Assembly (NCBI RefSeq): GCF_019400985.1
Contig: NZ_WTFF01000033.1
Location: 1-33,957 of the forward strand
From: Streptomyces bambusae
GTDB taxonomy: Bacteria > Actinomycetota > Actinomycetes > Streptomycetales > Streptomycetaceae
Length of the DNA stretch: 33,957 nt
Direction: 5' to 3'
Made by a program: the position numbers and the translations under genes
The notes under the pieces: generated by a model
What the model saw: only the letters and a program-made list of their open reading frames with translations
Database searches by the model: none
Told to the model about the DNA's origin: nothing
In this document: positions 1-10,241 of the stretch, in pieces
Position numbering within the stretch: the stretch's first letter is position 1
Layout of the letters: each line of letters begins with the position of its first letter

Positions 1-128
1 GGCTCGCGGGCCGGGCGGACAGGGGGCGCTGGCGGGCGGACCGGACACGGCGCGCGGGCCGGGCGAACCGGACACAGCGCGCGGGCGGGTCCGGCCGGTC
101 CGGCGACCGCCGTCGGGCGACCCCTCTC

Positions 129-1052
129 TCAGGCGACCGTCAGGACGATCTTGCCCGTGGTGCGGCCCCGCGCGCCGATCTCGTGCGCCTTCGCCGCCTC
201 GGCCAGCGGCAGCACCGTCTCCACCAGCGGCTTCAGCTCGCCCCGCGCCACCAGGGCCGCGATCTCGCGCAGGCCCAGGTGGTCCGGCTCGACCAGCACC
301 CAGTCCGCCCGCAGCCCGTCCCGCGGCGCGGGGACGCTGTCCGGGCCGGGCAGCGTGATCAGCCGGCCACCGGCGCGGAGCACGTCCAGGGATCGCTCGG
401 CGGTCTCCCCGCCGAGCCCGTCCAGCACGACGTCGATGTCGGACACGACGTCCTCGAAGCGCACCGCGCGGTAGTCGACCACCTCGTCGGCGCCCAGCTC
501 CCGCAGCAGGTCGTGCTTGGCAGCGCTGGCGGTGCCGATGACGTACGCGCCGCGGGCCTTGGCGATCTGCACGGCGAAGTGGCCGACGCCGCCGGCCGCC
601 GCGTGCACCAGCACCCGCTCACCGGGGCGCACGTCGGCCGCGTCCACCAGGGCCTGCCAGGCGGTCAGCGCGGCCAGCGGCAGCGCCGCGGCCTCCACGT
701 GGGTCAGGGACTCCGGCTTGGGCGCGAGGTGCCGGGCCGGGGCCACCACGTACTCGGCGTAGCCGCCCGCCTGCCGCGGGAAGAGTGGCATCCCGAAGAC
801 CTCGTCGCCGGGCCGGAACACCGTCACGCCGGGACCGACGGCCTCCACCGTGCCGGACACGTCCCAGCCGAGCACCGGGACCGGGCCCCACTCGATCAGG
901 GCGCCGTTCTCCCGGACCTTCCAGTCCACCGGGTTCACCCCGGCCGCGTGCACCTTGACCAGGACCTCGTTCAGCCCCGGCTCCGGGCGCTCGACCTCCC
1001 GCTCGACCAGGGTCTCGGGTCCGCCCCACTGCTCCACGACCACCGCACGCAT
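129..1052 (-). CDS. NADP-dependent quinone oxidoreductase-like zinc-less MDR dehydrogenase
   Basis: A 307-residue medium-chain dehydrogenase/reductase. The N-terminal half is a GroES-like fold (start MRAVVVEQWGGPE, then VNPVDWKVREN near residues 40-49). The nucleotide-binding half has AAAGGVG at residues 151-157 followed by a typical beta-alpha stretch. No structural zinc cysteine cluster is visible, so it belongs with the quinone oxidoreductase branch, which reduces quinones or enones with NADPH in the cytosol. The start at 1052 is preferred over an in-frame start at 1118 because a GAGG lies about 8 bases before it and the family sequence begins there. It is divergent from a GlxA-type regulator across about 128 bp, which suggests that the regulator controls it. 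The physiological substrate is unknown. Confidence 0.88.
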   Translation of the reverse strand: MRAVVVEQWGGPETLVEREVERPEPGLNEVLVKVHAAGVNPVDWKVRENGALIEWGPVPVLGWDVSGTVEAVGPGVTVFRPGDEVFGMPLFPRQAGGYAEYVVAPARHLAPKPESLTHVEAAALPLAALTAWQALVDAADVRPGERVLVHAAAGGVGHFAVQIAKARGAYVIGTASAAKHDLLRELGADEVVDYRAVRFEDVVSDIDVVLDGLGGETAERSLDVLRAGGRLITLPGPDSVPAPRDGLRADWVLVEPDHLGLREIAALVARGELKPLVETVLPLAEAAKAHEIGARGRTTGKIVLTVA

Positions 1053-1146
1053 GCTGTCCGCCTCGTTCTCGTCTCGATCTGTTCGGCGCCGGGCGTCTCC
1101 CGGCGCGACGCAGTCCACGATCCGGCAGCGCCACCGCCCGTGGTGT

Positions 1147-1182
1147 TGGCCGGATGGCCACTATGTGACAGGATCTGGCCAT
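1147..1182. promoter_or_regulatory. Candidate operator between oxidoreductase and GlxA-type regulator
   Basis: ATGGCCA (1154-1160) and TGGCCAT (1176-1182) form a perfect inverted repeat whose arms are 22 bp apart, two helical turns. The second arm overlaps the regulator's ATG. TGGCCGGATG at 1147-1156 also fits the published AdpA consensus TGGCSNGWWY at 9 of 10 positions. AdpA belongs to the same GlxA/AraC family as the adjacent regulator. Autoregulation is an inference. Confidence 0.4.
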
Positions 1183-2407
1183 GAGCGAGATGCGGATGAC
1201 GGGACCGGGACCAGGACCGGGACCGGGACCGGGACCGGGACCGGGACCGGGACCGGGATCCGGCGGCGACCGGGACGGGGCGGCGCCCGGCGCCGGGCTT
1301 GGCGGCCGTGCCGTGCCCGGCAGCACCGCACCCGGCACCGCCGAAGCCCCCGCCGAGCCCGGCACCGCCGCACCGGCCGGCACCGCCGAAGCCCCGGCCG
1401 AGCCCCCGGTCGAAGCCCCGGCAGCGCCTCCCGCAGGCCGCCTGCACCGCATCGCCGTGCTCGCCCTCCCCGGCGTGCCCCCCTTCGAGCTCGGCATGCC
1501 CTCCCGGGTCTTCGGCAGCGCCATGGACGCCGAGGGCCGCCCGCTGTACGAGGTCACCGTCTGCACCGCAGACGGCGCCCCCGTGCTCACCGACGCCGGC
1601 TTCACCGTGCAGCCCGCGGCCGGCCCCGAGGCCATGGCCGCCGCCGACACCGTCATCGTGCCGCCCACCCACGCCATGCCCGAGCTGGGCCGCGGCGGCC
1701 CGCTGCCCCCCGAGGTCACCGCCGCCATCGCCGGCATCCGGCCCGGCACCCGCCTGGTGTCCATCTGCACCGGCTCCTACGTGCTGGCCGCGGCCGGACT
1801 GCTCGACGGCCGGCCCGCCACCACCCACTGGCACCTGGCCCCGGAGTTCCGCCGCACCTACCCCACGGTCAAGGTCGACGAGGAGGTCCTCTTCGTCGAC
1901 GACGGCGACGTCCTGACCTCGGCGGGCGTGGCCGCCGGCGTGGACCTGTGCCTGCACATGATCCGCCGCGACCACGGCGCCGCCGTCGCCAACCGGGCCG
2001 CGCGGATCTGCGTCGTACCGCCGTGGCGCGACGGCGGCCAGGCCCAGTACATCGACCGCCCCGTCCCCGAGCCGACCGTCGCCACCACCACCGCGACGCG
2101 CGCCTGGGCCCTGGAGCGCCTGGACACCCCGCTCTCCCTCGCCGAGCTGGCCGACCACGCCCGGATGAGCCTGCGCACCTTCACCCGGCGCTTCCGCGAC
2201 GAGGTCGGCATGACGCCGGTCCAGTGGCTCACCGCCCAGCGCCTGGAGCTCGCACGGCAGTTGCTGGAGACCACCGACCTGCCCGTCGACCTCGTCGCGC
2301 ACCGGGCCGGCTTCGGCTCGGCGGGCTCCCTGCGCCAGCACATGCGGGCCGCGTTCGGCGTCTCGCCGATCGCCTACCGCCGTACCTTCCAGCCCGCCGC
2401 GGCATGA
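1181..2407 (+). CDS. GlxA-family (DJ-1/PfpI + AraC HTH) transcriptional regulator
   Basis: A 408-residue regulator. Residues 1-85 are a low-complexity extension: a Gly-Pro run near residues 8-25, then Ala/Pro/Glu-rich sequence. A DJ-1/PfpI-like domain follows at about 86-270, starting RLHRIAVLALPGVPPFELGM, with the nucleophile-elbow-like cysteine at C196 (VSICTGSYVLAAAGLLDG). The C-terminus, about 305-400, is an AraC-type double helix-turn-helix (LAELADHARMSLRTFTRRFR and VAHRAGFGSAGSLRQHMR). Members such as AdpA use the DJ-1-like domain for dimerisation rather than catalysis. It probably regulates itself and the divergent oxidoreductase. The ATG at 1181 has only a weak ribosome site; no better start was seen before the conserved domain. 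Confidence 0.88.
   Translation: MSEMRMTGPGPGPGPGPGPGPGPGPGSGGDRDGAAPGAGLGGRAVPGSTAPGTAEAPAEPGTAAPAGTAEAPAEPPVEAPAAPPAGRLHRIAVLALPGVPPFELGMPSRVFGSAMDAEGRPLYEVTVCTADGAPVLTDAGFTVQPAAGPEAMAAADTVIVPPTHAMPELGRGGPLPPEVTAAIAGIRPGTRLVSICTGSYVLAAAGLLDGRPATTHWHLAPEFRRTYPTVKVDEEVLFVDDGDVLTSAGVAAGVDLCLHMIRRDHGAAVANRAARICVVPPWRDGGQAQYIDRPVPEPTVATTTATRAWALERLDTPLSLAELADHARMSLRTFTRRFRDEVGMTPVQWLTAQRLELARQLLETTDLPVDLVAHRAGFGSAGSLRQHMRAAFGVSPIAYRRTFQPAAA
1202..1258 (+). repeat. Hexamer microsatellite (GGGACC)n encoding a Gly-Pro run
   Basis: About nine tandem copies of a GGGACC hexamer with one variant unit (ggacca). They encode an alternating Gly-Pro tract just after the regulator's start. The unit is a multiple of three, so copy-number change would keep the frame. 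Slippage-prone DNA in a coding region. Confidence 0.8.
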
Positions 2408-2489
2408 CCTCTCGGGTAATCGCCCCGACGGGCGCGGCGCGGCACGATCGTCCTCGTACGGAGTCCGACTCCCCGAGGAGCGAAGAGAC

Positions 2490-2834
2490 ATGACGGCTTA
2501 TGCCATCGGCCACATACGCCCCGAAACGATGAACGAGGACATCCTCCGCTACATCGAGACCATCCAGTCCACCCTGGACCCCTTCGGCGGCCGCTTCCTC
2601 GTCCACGGCGCGCAGGTCGAGGTGGTGGAGGGCCCCTGGCCCGGCACGGTCGTGGTGATCGGCTTCCCCGGCATCGCCGCCGCCCGCGCCTGGTACGCCT
2701 CCGAGGCCTACCAGGCCCTGATCCCGCTGCGCACCCGCCACATGGAGGGCGAGGTCGTCCTGGTCGAGGGCGTCCCGGCCGACTACGACCCGGCCAGGAC
2801 GGCGGCGGCCCTGCGCGCCGGGGCCGGCCTCTGA
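2490..2834 (+). CDS. DUF1330 family protein
   Basis: A 114-residue protein with the DUF1330 pattern: an N-terminal beta strand (AYAIGHIRPET), a central FGGRFLVHGAQVEVVEGPWPGTVVVIGFPG segment, and ARAWYASEAYQALIPLRTRHMEGEVVLVEG. This family has a dimeric alpha/beta-barrel (ferredoxin-like) fold. The role is not established. The start is supported by GAGGAGCGAAGAG directly upstream. It lies 82 bp after the GlxA-type regulator on the same strand and may be part of its regulon. Confidence 0.82.
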   Translation: MTAYAIGHIRPETMNEDILRYIETIQSTLDPFGGRFLVHGAQVEVVEGPWPGTVVVIGFPGIAAARAWYASEAYQALIPLRTRHMEGEVVLVEGVPADYDPARTAAALRAGAGL

Positions 2835-2986
2835 CGCTGCGCGCCGGGCTGCGTACCCGTCCGGGTACGAAAGGCGCAAGGCTGAACGGGCGCGGTGCCC
2901 CGGTGCGGGGCGGCCGCTGCCCGCCCCGGCCGTCACCGCCCCGGACAGGGGCCCGGCGCCGGCCGGCGGGGTGCGAGCATGGGCGC

Positions 2987-3676
2987 ATGGCTACTCATCT
3001 CATCACCGGTGCCGGCTCCGGCATCGGCGCCGCCGTCGCCGCCCGCCTGCACGCCCGCGGCGACGACCTGATCCTCCTCGCCCGCGACGCCGCCCGCGGC
3101 AAGGAGCTCACCGCCCGCTACCCCGGCTCGCGCGCCCTCGTCGCCGACCTCGCCGACCCCGACCGGATCTCCTGGGCCTTCTCCCACCAGGCCCTGCCCG
3201 AGCGGCTCGACTCCCTGCTGCACGTCGCCGGCATCGTGGACCTCGGACCCGTGGCCGAGCTGCGCCCCAAGACCTGGCACCAGCAGCTCAACGTGAACCT
3301 GATCGCCCCCGCCGAGATCACCCGCCTCCTGCTGCCCACCCTGCGGGCCTCCCAGGGCCAGGTCGTCTTCGTGAACTCCGGCGCCGGCCTGAACGCCCAC
3401 CCCGACTGGAGCGCGTACGCCGCCTCCAAGCACGGGCTCAAGGCCCTCGCCGACTCCCTGCGCGGCGAGGAGCGGGCCAACGGCGTGCGCGTCACCTCCG
3501 TCTACCCGGGCCGCACCGCCACGCCCATGCAGGCCAAGGTGCACTCCCAGGAGGGCAAGGACTACGATCCCGCGGCCTGGATCGACCCCGAGTCCGTGGC
3601 CACGACCATCGTCATGGCCGTCGACCTGCCGCGGGACGCCGAGGTGAACGACCTGACCGTCCGGCCGGGCCGATGA
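2987..3676 (+). CDS. Short-chain dehydrogenase/reductase (SDR)
   Basis: A 229-residue classical SDR. The cofactor loop TGAGSGIG is at residues 7-14, the structural NVN at 102-104, the catalytic Ser near 131 (VNSGAG) and the YAASK active site at 144-148 (Tyr144, Lys148). It probably carries out NAD(P)-dependent oxidoreduction on an unknown small molecule. The start at 2987 places the Rossmann strand THLITGAG immediately after Met; an upstream in-frame extension from 2903 is arginine/proline-rich and looks non-coding. Its stop overlaps the next start (ATGA), so it is translationally coupled to the methionine-synthase-like gene. Confidence 0.9.
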   Translation: MATHLITGAGSGIGAAVAARLHARGDDLILLARDAARGKELTARYPGSRALVADLADPDRISWAFSHQALPERLDSLLHVAGIVDLGPVAELRPKTWHQQLNVNLIAPAEITRLLLPTLRASQGQVVFVNSGAGLNAHPDWSAYAASKHGLKALADSLRGEERANGVRVTSVYPGRTATPMQAKVHSQEGKDYDPAAWIDPESVATTIVMAVDLPRDAEVNDLTVRPGR

Positions 3677-4650
3677 CGGCCACCGGAGTCGGCTCCCTGC
3701 CGGGCGGCGACGCCCGCGAGGCGGCCAGGACGGTCACCGGGACCTTCGAGGACTTCGCGTACCTGCCCGAGCTGCCCGCCCGGGGCCCCGGCGCCGACAT
3801 GATCGGGCGCTCCCTCGGCCTGCTCGTGGACCTGTACGCGCACGTCGAGCCGAGCGGCTGGCGGGTCAGCGACCGGCCCGGCCGGGACACCAAACGGTCC
3901 CGCTCCTGGCTCGGGGAGGACCTCGACGCCCTGGAGGAGTTCACCCAGGGCTACGAGGGCCGGCTGAAGGTCCAGGCCGTCGGCCCGTGGACGCTCGCCG
4001 CCGCCCTGGAGCTGCGCGGCGGCGAGGCCGTTCTCCAGGACGCCGGCGCCTGCCGCGACCTCGCCGGGTCCCTCGCCGAGGGACTGCGGGCGCACCTGGC
4101 CGACGTACGCAAGCGGGTGCCGGGCGCCGAGATCGTGCTCCAGTTCGACGAGCCCTCGCTGACGGCCGTCCTGCGCGGGCGGGTGCGCAGTGCCAGCGGC
4201 TACCGGACCTACCGGGCCGTGGACCGGCAGGTCGTCGAGGGGGCACTGCGGGACCTGTTCGCGGTCCACGACGGGGACGTGGTCGTCCACTCGTGCGCCC
4301 CCGAGGTGCCGTTCGCGCTGCTGCGGCGGGCCGGCGCGGCGGGCGTCTCGTTCGATTTCTCGCTGCTCACCGAGCGCGAGGACGACGCCATCGGCGAGTC
4401 CGTCGAGGGTGGCCTGAAACTCTTCGCCGGAGTGGTGCCGGGCACCGACGTCGCGTTGTCAGACCCTGCGGGTAGCGTCATGGGTGTCAGGAAGCTTTGG
4501 CGCAGGCTGGGGCTGGCCCCGGGGACTCTCGCCGAGTCCGTCGTGGTCACTCCGTCGTGCGGTCTGGCGGGCGCCTCGCCCGCTTACGCCCGTGCGGTTC
4601 AGGCCCACTGCGTCAGGGCGGCGAGGTCGCTCGCCGACAACCCTGAGTGA
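3673..4650 (+). CDS. Cobalamin-independent methionine synthase (MetE) catalytic-core-like protein
   Basis: A 325-residue protein equal in size to the C-terminal catalytic half of MetE. The zinc-site pattern is present: His206 and Cys208 (VVVHSCAPEV) and Cys296 (TPSCGLAGASPAYARA). An acidic substrate-loop motif, QFDEPSL, lies near residues 157-163. Full-length MetE is about 750 residues with an N-terminal duplicated barrel, which is absent here, so this is the short core form also known from archaea and actinomycetes. The methyl donor may not be the polyglutamylated folate used by long MetE (inference). The start overlaps the SDR stop (ATGA), and ligA follows after 30 bp. Confidence 0.85.
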   Translation: MTATGVGSLPGGDAREAARTVTGTFEDFAYLPELPARGPGADMIGRSLGLLVDLYAHVEPSGWRVSDRPGRDTKRSRSWLGEDLDALEEFTQGYEGRLKVQAVGPWTLAAALELRGGEAVLQDAGACRDLAGSLAEGLRAHLADVRKRVPGAEIVLQFDEPSLTAVLRGRVRSASGYRTYRAVDRQVVEGALRDLFAVHDGDVVVHSCAPEVPFALLRRAGAAGVSFDFSLLTEREDDAIGESVEGGLKLFAGVVPGTDVALSDPAGSVMGVRKLWRRLGLAPGTLAESVVVTPSCGLAGASPAYARAVQAHCVRAARSLADNPE

Positions 4651-7009
<2,359 letters not shown>

Positions 7010-7395
7010 CACCCGTCCGAGCCGGCCCGGGGAAGGAGGTGACGGCGAGCGGGAGCGAGGCGTGTGGCCGCACGGGCGGGCGCACGCCGGGTGCGAGAGG
7101 CCGTCGTGAACGGCTGGTTGAGGGCTAGCCGCAGGGCCGTGACCTGTCGGATCATCGGACGGGTGACGTGGGGGGCCCGGTCCGAACTCACCCGTTCGGC
7201 GGATACCGTACTGATGAGGATGGCTGGGTCGCATTCGGGCAACCGCCGCCGACCGCTGCCCCTGGGAGCCTCCTGCGGCCTACTGTTGAGGGGTGCGCCT
7301 GTCGTGCACGGCTGCGTGGTGCGATTCCAGCCGTGATGGCATGACATCGGGGCCATCGCGTGACATCGGCATCGCCGGCTGTGAGAGGGACGGGT
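7010..7395 (+). other. Upstream region of the GGDEF-EAL gene, no gene seen
   Basis: A 386-bp stretch between the 17-bp repeat array and the c-di-GMP gene. Short open frames on both strands lack the codon bias of the neighbours and have no recognisable protein. It contains a short direct repeat (TGACATCGG at about 7339 and 7361) shortly before the gene. No convincing BldD box was seen by eye. Confidence 0.5.
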
Positions 7396-9576
7396 ATGGA
7401 ACCCACCGAAAGCGCCGACCCGTCACCTGAATTCGGCGGGGACGCACCGTCCGTGCGGACGGGGAGGTTCGGTGTCCTGGGTGCCAGGACACCCGAGACG
7501 CACCCGCTGGACGCCGGCGCGCCCGCGGCCGGACCCGGGTGGCGTACCGCGCTGCCCTTCGCCACCATGGGACTGGCCTTCGTCCTCCTCGCCCTCGGCC
7601 TCGTCCGCGCCCTGACCGACCGTCAAGCCCTGTTCCCCGGCGGCACCGCCGGCTGGGCGCTGGCCCTGCTCACCGGCATCATCGTCGGCCACCTCGTCGC
7701 GCTCGGCCGGGACCGCTGGTGGGGCGGCACCGGCTCGGGCGCCGCCCTCACCCTCGGCGTCCTGCTCCTGTACGGCTGGATCCCCGCCGGCCTGGTCTCC
7801 CTGGCCGTGGTCTCCCTCGTCGGCGCCGCCCGCCGGCACCGCTGGCGCCAGGGCCTGCTGCACGGCTCCGTCGACATCCTCGGCATCGGCGCGGGCGCCC
7901 TCGTCCTCGCCGCCTTCGGCCAGACCCCCACCGTCGAGGCGCCCTGGCGGCCGACCGACTGGACCCCGTCCGCGGCGCCCGAGGTGCTGCTGGTCGCCGT
8001 CGCCTACCTGCTCGTCACCCGCGCACTGCTGTGGTTCGCGCTGTCCCCGCGCGGCGGCGGCCTGCCCACCGTCGCCCGGACGGCCCTGCTGCGCCAGGGC
8101 CTGGTGGCCATCGCCCTGCTCGGCATCGCCCCGCTGATCTGCGTCGTCGCCGTCACCCTGCCTGTCCTGCTGCCGCTGTTCGCGGTCCCGCTCATCGCCC
8201 TCGACTCCACCCTGTGGATCGCCCGCGCCCGCGCCGAGGAGCAGCTGCGCGACCCGCTGACCGGCCTGCCCAACCGGCAGTGGCTGCTGGAACGCGCCTG
8301 GACCGCCCTGGACGAGGCTGAACGTTTGGGCACCCGGTCAGCTCTTGTGCTGATCGACCTGGACCGCTTCCGCGCCGTCAACGACACACTCGGCCATCTG
8401 GCGGGCGACCGGCTCCTCCTCCAGATCGCCGAGCGCCTGCGTCAGGCCCTCCCCGAGGACGCCGAGGCCGCCCGCCTGGGCGGCGACGAGTTCGCCGTCC
8501 TCCTGCCCGTCGCCGACTCCCAGACCAGCGCCCAGCGGGTCGCCCGCCACCTCGTCGCCGAGCTCAGCTCCCCGCTCGACCTCGACGGCCTCACCCTCGT
8601 CCTGGAGGCCAGCGCGGGCCTGGCCGTCTTCCCCGACCACGCCCTCGACGCCGAGGGCCTGCTGCGCCGCGCCGACGTCGCCATGTACCAGGCCAAGCGC
8701 GACCGCACCGGCGTCGAGGTCTACGAGTCCAAGCGCGACAGCAACACCCCCGACCGCCTCGGCCTGCTCGGCGACCTGCGCCGCGCCCTCGACGCGGGCG
8801 AGGTCGAGCTGCACTACCAGCCCAAGGTCCGCTTCGACGGCCAGGTGGCCGGCCTGGAGGCCCTGGTCCGCTGGGTGCACCCCGAGCGCGGCCGGGTCCC
8901 CCCGGACGAGTTCATCGCCATCGCCGAGACCTCCGGGCTGATGCCGCACCTGACCGAGTACGTCCTGGAGACCGCGCTGGCCCAGGTCGCCCGCTGGCGC
9001 GCCCAGGGCCTGAAGGTCCCGGTCGCCGTCAACGTCTCCCCGCGCGACGTGCACACCCCCGGCTTCGCCGGCGCCGTCGCCGCCCGCCTCGCCCGGCACG
9101 GCGTACCGGCGGGCGCCCTCCAGCTGGAGATAACCGAGCACGTCCTCCTGGAAGACCCCCAGCGCGCCGCCGACACCATGGCCGGCCTGACCGGGCACGG
9201 CGTGAAGATGTCCCTGGACGACTTCGGCACCGGCTACTCCTCCCTGGTCCACCTGCGCCGCCTGCCCGTCAGCGAGCTGAAGATCGACCGCTCGTTCGTG
9301 GCCCGGCTGGCGGTCGACGCCCAGGACGCGGAGATCGTCCGCTGCACGGTCGACCTCGCCCACTCGCTCGGCCTGCTGGTCGTCGCCGAGGGCGTCGAGG
9401 ACGACGAGACCTGGGAGCACCTGCGCGTCCTCGGCTGCGACGCCGTCCAGGGCTGGCTCGTCGCCGCCGCCATGCCCCCGCAGGAGGCCACGGCCTGGCT
9501 CCTGGCCCGCGGCGAACGAGGCTGGCGCCGCCCGGCGGACATCACGGCAGAACTGTCGGACACCCCGGCGTCCTGA
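7396..9576 (+). CDS. rmdB: Membrane GGDEF-EAL c-di-GMP phosphodiesterase/cyclase, RmdB-like
   Basis: A 726-residue protein that makes and/or degrades cyclic di-GMP, which controls development in Streptomyces. The N-terminal part (about 50-270) has some seven hydrophobic segments, a membrane sensor without a recognised PAS domain. The GGDEF domain follows (DPLTGLPNR at about 286; intact GGDEF at residues 362-366; no RxxD inhibitory site just upstream). The EAL domain has EAL at 488-490, DDFGTGYSSL, LKIDRSF, and AEGVE, so both active sites look complete. The ATG at 7396 with GAGAGG upstream is preferred over a GTG at 7360. Gene order next to ligA and gatCAB matches my recollection of SCO5495 (RmdB) in S. 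coelicolor; the symbol rests on that and on architecture. Confidence 0.88.
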   Translation: MEPTESADPSPEFGGDAPSVRTGRFGVLGARTPETHPLDAGAPAAGPGWRTALPFATMGLAFVLLALGLVRALTDRQALFPGGTAGWALALLTGIIVGHLVALGRDRWWGGTGSGAALTLGVLLLYGWIPAGLVSLAVVSLVGAARRHRWRQGLLHGSVDILGIGAGALVLAAFGQTPTVEAPWRPTDWTPSAAPEVLLVAVAYLLVTRALLWFALSPRGGGLPTVARTALLRQGLVAIALLGIAPLICVVAVTLPVLLPLFAVPLIALDSTLWIARARAEEQLRDPLTGLPNRQWLLERAWTALDEAERLGTRSALVLIDLDRFRAVNDTLGHLAGDRLLLQIAERLRQALPEDAEAARLGGDEFAVLLPVADSQTSAQRVARHLVAELSSPLDLDGLTLVLEASAGLAVFPDHALDAEGLLRRADVAMYQAKRDRTGVEVYESKRDSNTPDRLGLLGDLRRALDAGEVELHYQPKVRFDGQVAGLEALVRWVHPERGRVPPDEFIAIAETSGLMPHLTEYVLETALAQVARWRAQGLKVPVAVNVSPRDVHTPGFAGAVAARLARHGVPAGALQLEITEHVLLEDPQRAADTMAGLTGHGVKMSLDDFGTGYSSLVHLRRLPVSELKIDRSFVARLAVDAQDAEIVRCTVDLAHSLGLLVVAEGVEDDETWEHLRVLGCDAVQGWLVAAAMPPQEATAWLLARGERGWRRPADITAELSDTPAS

Positions 9577-9581
9577 CCCTC

Positions 9582-9828
9582 CCGCTGCGCGGGGCCCTTC
9601 CCCTCCCCGCCCCTTCCCGTAACCGGGGGCATCGCCCCGGACCCCGCCTTCGGGGGCTCCGCCCCCGGACCCCCGCGCCTCAAACGCCGGCGGGGCTGGA
9701 TATGGGCGCACCTATCCAGCCCGCGCGGCGTTTGAGCGCACGGGCGCGAAGCGCACGTATAGGGGGGTCCGGGGGCGGAGCCCCCGGTTACGGGAAGGGG
9801 CGGGGAGGGGAAAGACCCCGCGCAGCGG
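9582..9828. terminator. Large GC-rich inverted repeat, probable bidirectional terminator
   Basis: Outer arms of about 49 bp (from 9582 rightward and from 9828 leftward) are complementary with two mismatches. The pairing continues inward with interruptions through a shared GGGGGCTCCGCCCCCGGA block and a tcaaacgccg block, to a central stem CTGGATA/TATCCAG around a 10-base loop. The whole gap between the c-di-GMP gene and gatC is essentially this one foldback. Dispersed GC-rich foldbacks of this style are common between Streptomyces genes. It has no T-run, so its termination role is inferred. Confidence 0.75.
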
Positions 9829-9893
9829 CCACCACCAGCAGCAGCGCCGACCCCCCAGCCTTAACCGTTTCGGCACCCAGGGGCCGAGCCCCA

Positions 9894-9899
9894 TAGGAT
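9894..9899 (+). promoter_or_regulatory. Possible -10 element for gatCAB
   Basis: TAGGAT at 9894-9899 lies 40 bp before the gatC start, just beyond the large inverted repeat. It resembles the actinobacterial -10 hexamer. No clear -35 was found at proper spacing, so this is tentative. Confidence 0.3.
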
Positions 9900-9938
9900 T
9901 GGCCCCGAAACTACACACTCACCCCAGAGGATCGCTGC

Positions 9939-10235
9939 ATGCCTGGCATCACGCGCGAGGAGGTCGCCCACCTCGCTCGGCTGGCGCGTCTGGAACTCGC
10001 CGACGAAGAGCTTGAGCACTTCGCCGGACAGCTCGACGACATCATCGGCGCGGTCGCCCGCGTCGCCGAGGTCGCCGACCAAGACGTACCGCCGACCTCC
10101 CACCCGCTGCCGCTGACCAACGTCATGCGCGCGGACGAGGTCCGACCGTCGCTCACCCCCGAGCAGGCGCTCTCCGGCGCCCCGGCACAGGAGCAGCAGC
10201 GTTTCAAGGTGCCGCAGATCCTGGGGGAGGACTAA
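9939..10235 (+). CDS. gatC: Asp-tRNA(Asn)/Glu-tRNA(Gln) amidotransferase subunit C
   Basis: A 98-residue GatC, the small subunit that wraps around and stabilises the GatA-GatB amidotransferase. Typical family features are [21 protein letters not shown] at the N-terminus, a [15 protein letters not shown] helix, and a C-terminal [15 protein letters not shown] segment. The normal length is about 95-100. AGAGGAT supports the ATG. First gene of the gatC-gatA-small ORF-gatB unit; gatA begins 6 bp after the stop. Confidence 0.96.
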   Translation: MPGITREEVAHLARLARLELADEELEHFAGQLDDIIGAVARVAEVADQDVPPTSHPLPLTNVMRADEVRPSLTPEQALSGAPAQEQQRFKVPQILGED

Positions 10236-10241
10236 CACGTC

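Noticed and set aside
41..86. A 19-bp near-identical direct repeat (41-59 and 68-86) at the left edge.
   Set aside because: Two copies in extremely GC-rich DNA at the window edge; too little context to call an element.
7064..7336. A 90-residue plus-strand open frame upstream of the GGDEF-EAL gene.
   Set aside because: No ribosome site, poor codon bias, Arg-rich sequence and no recognisable fold; better read as untranslated upstream DNA.
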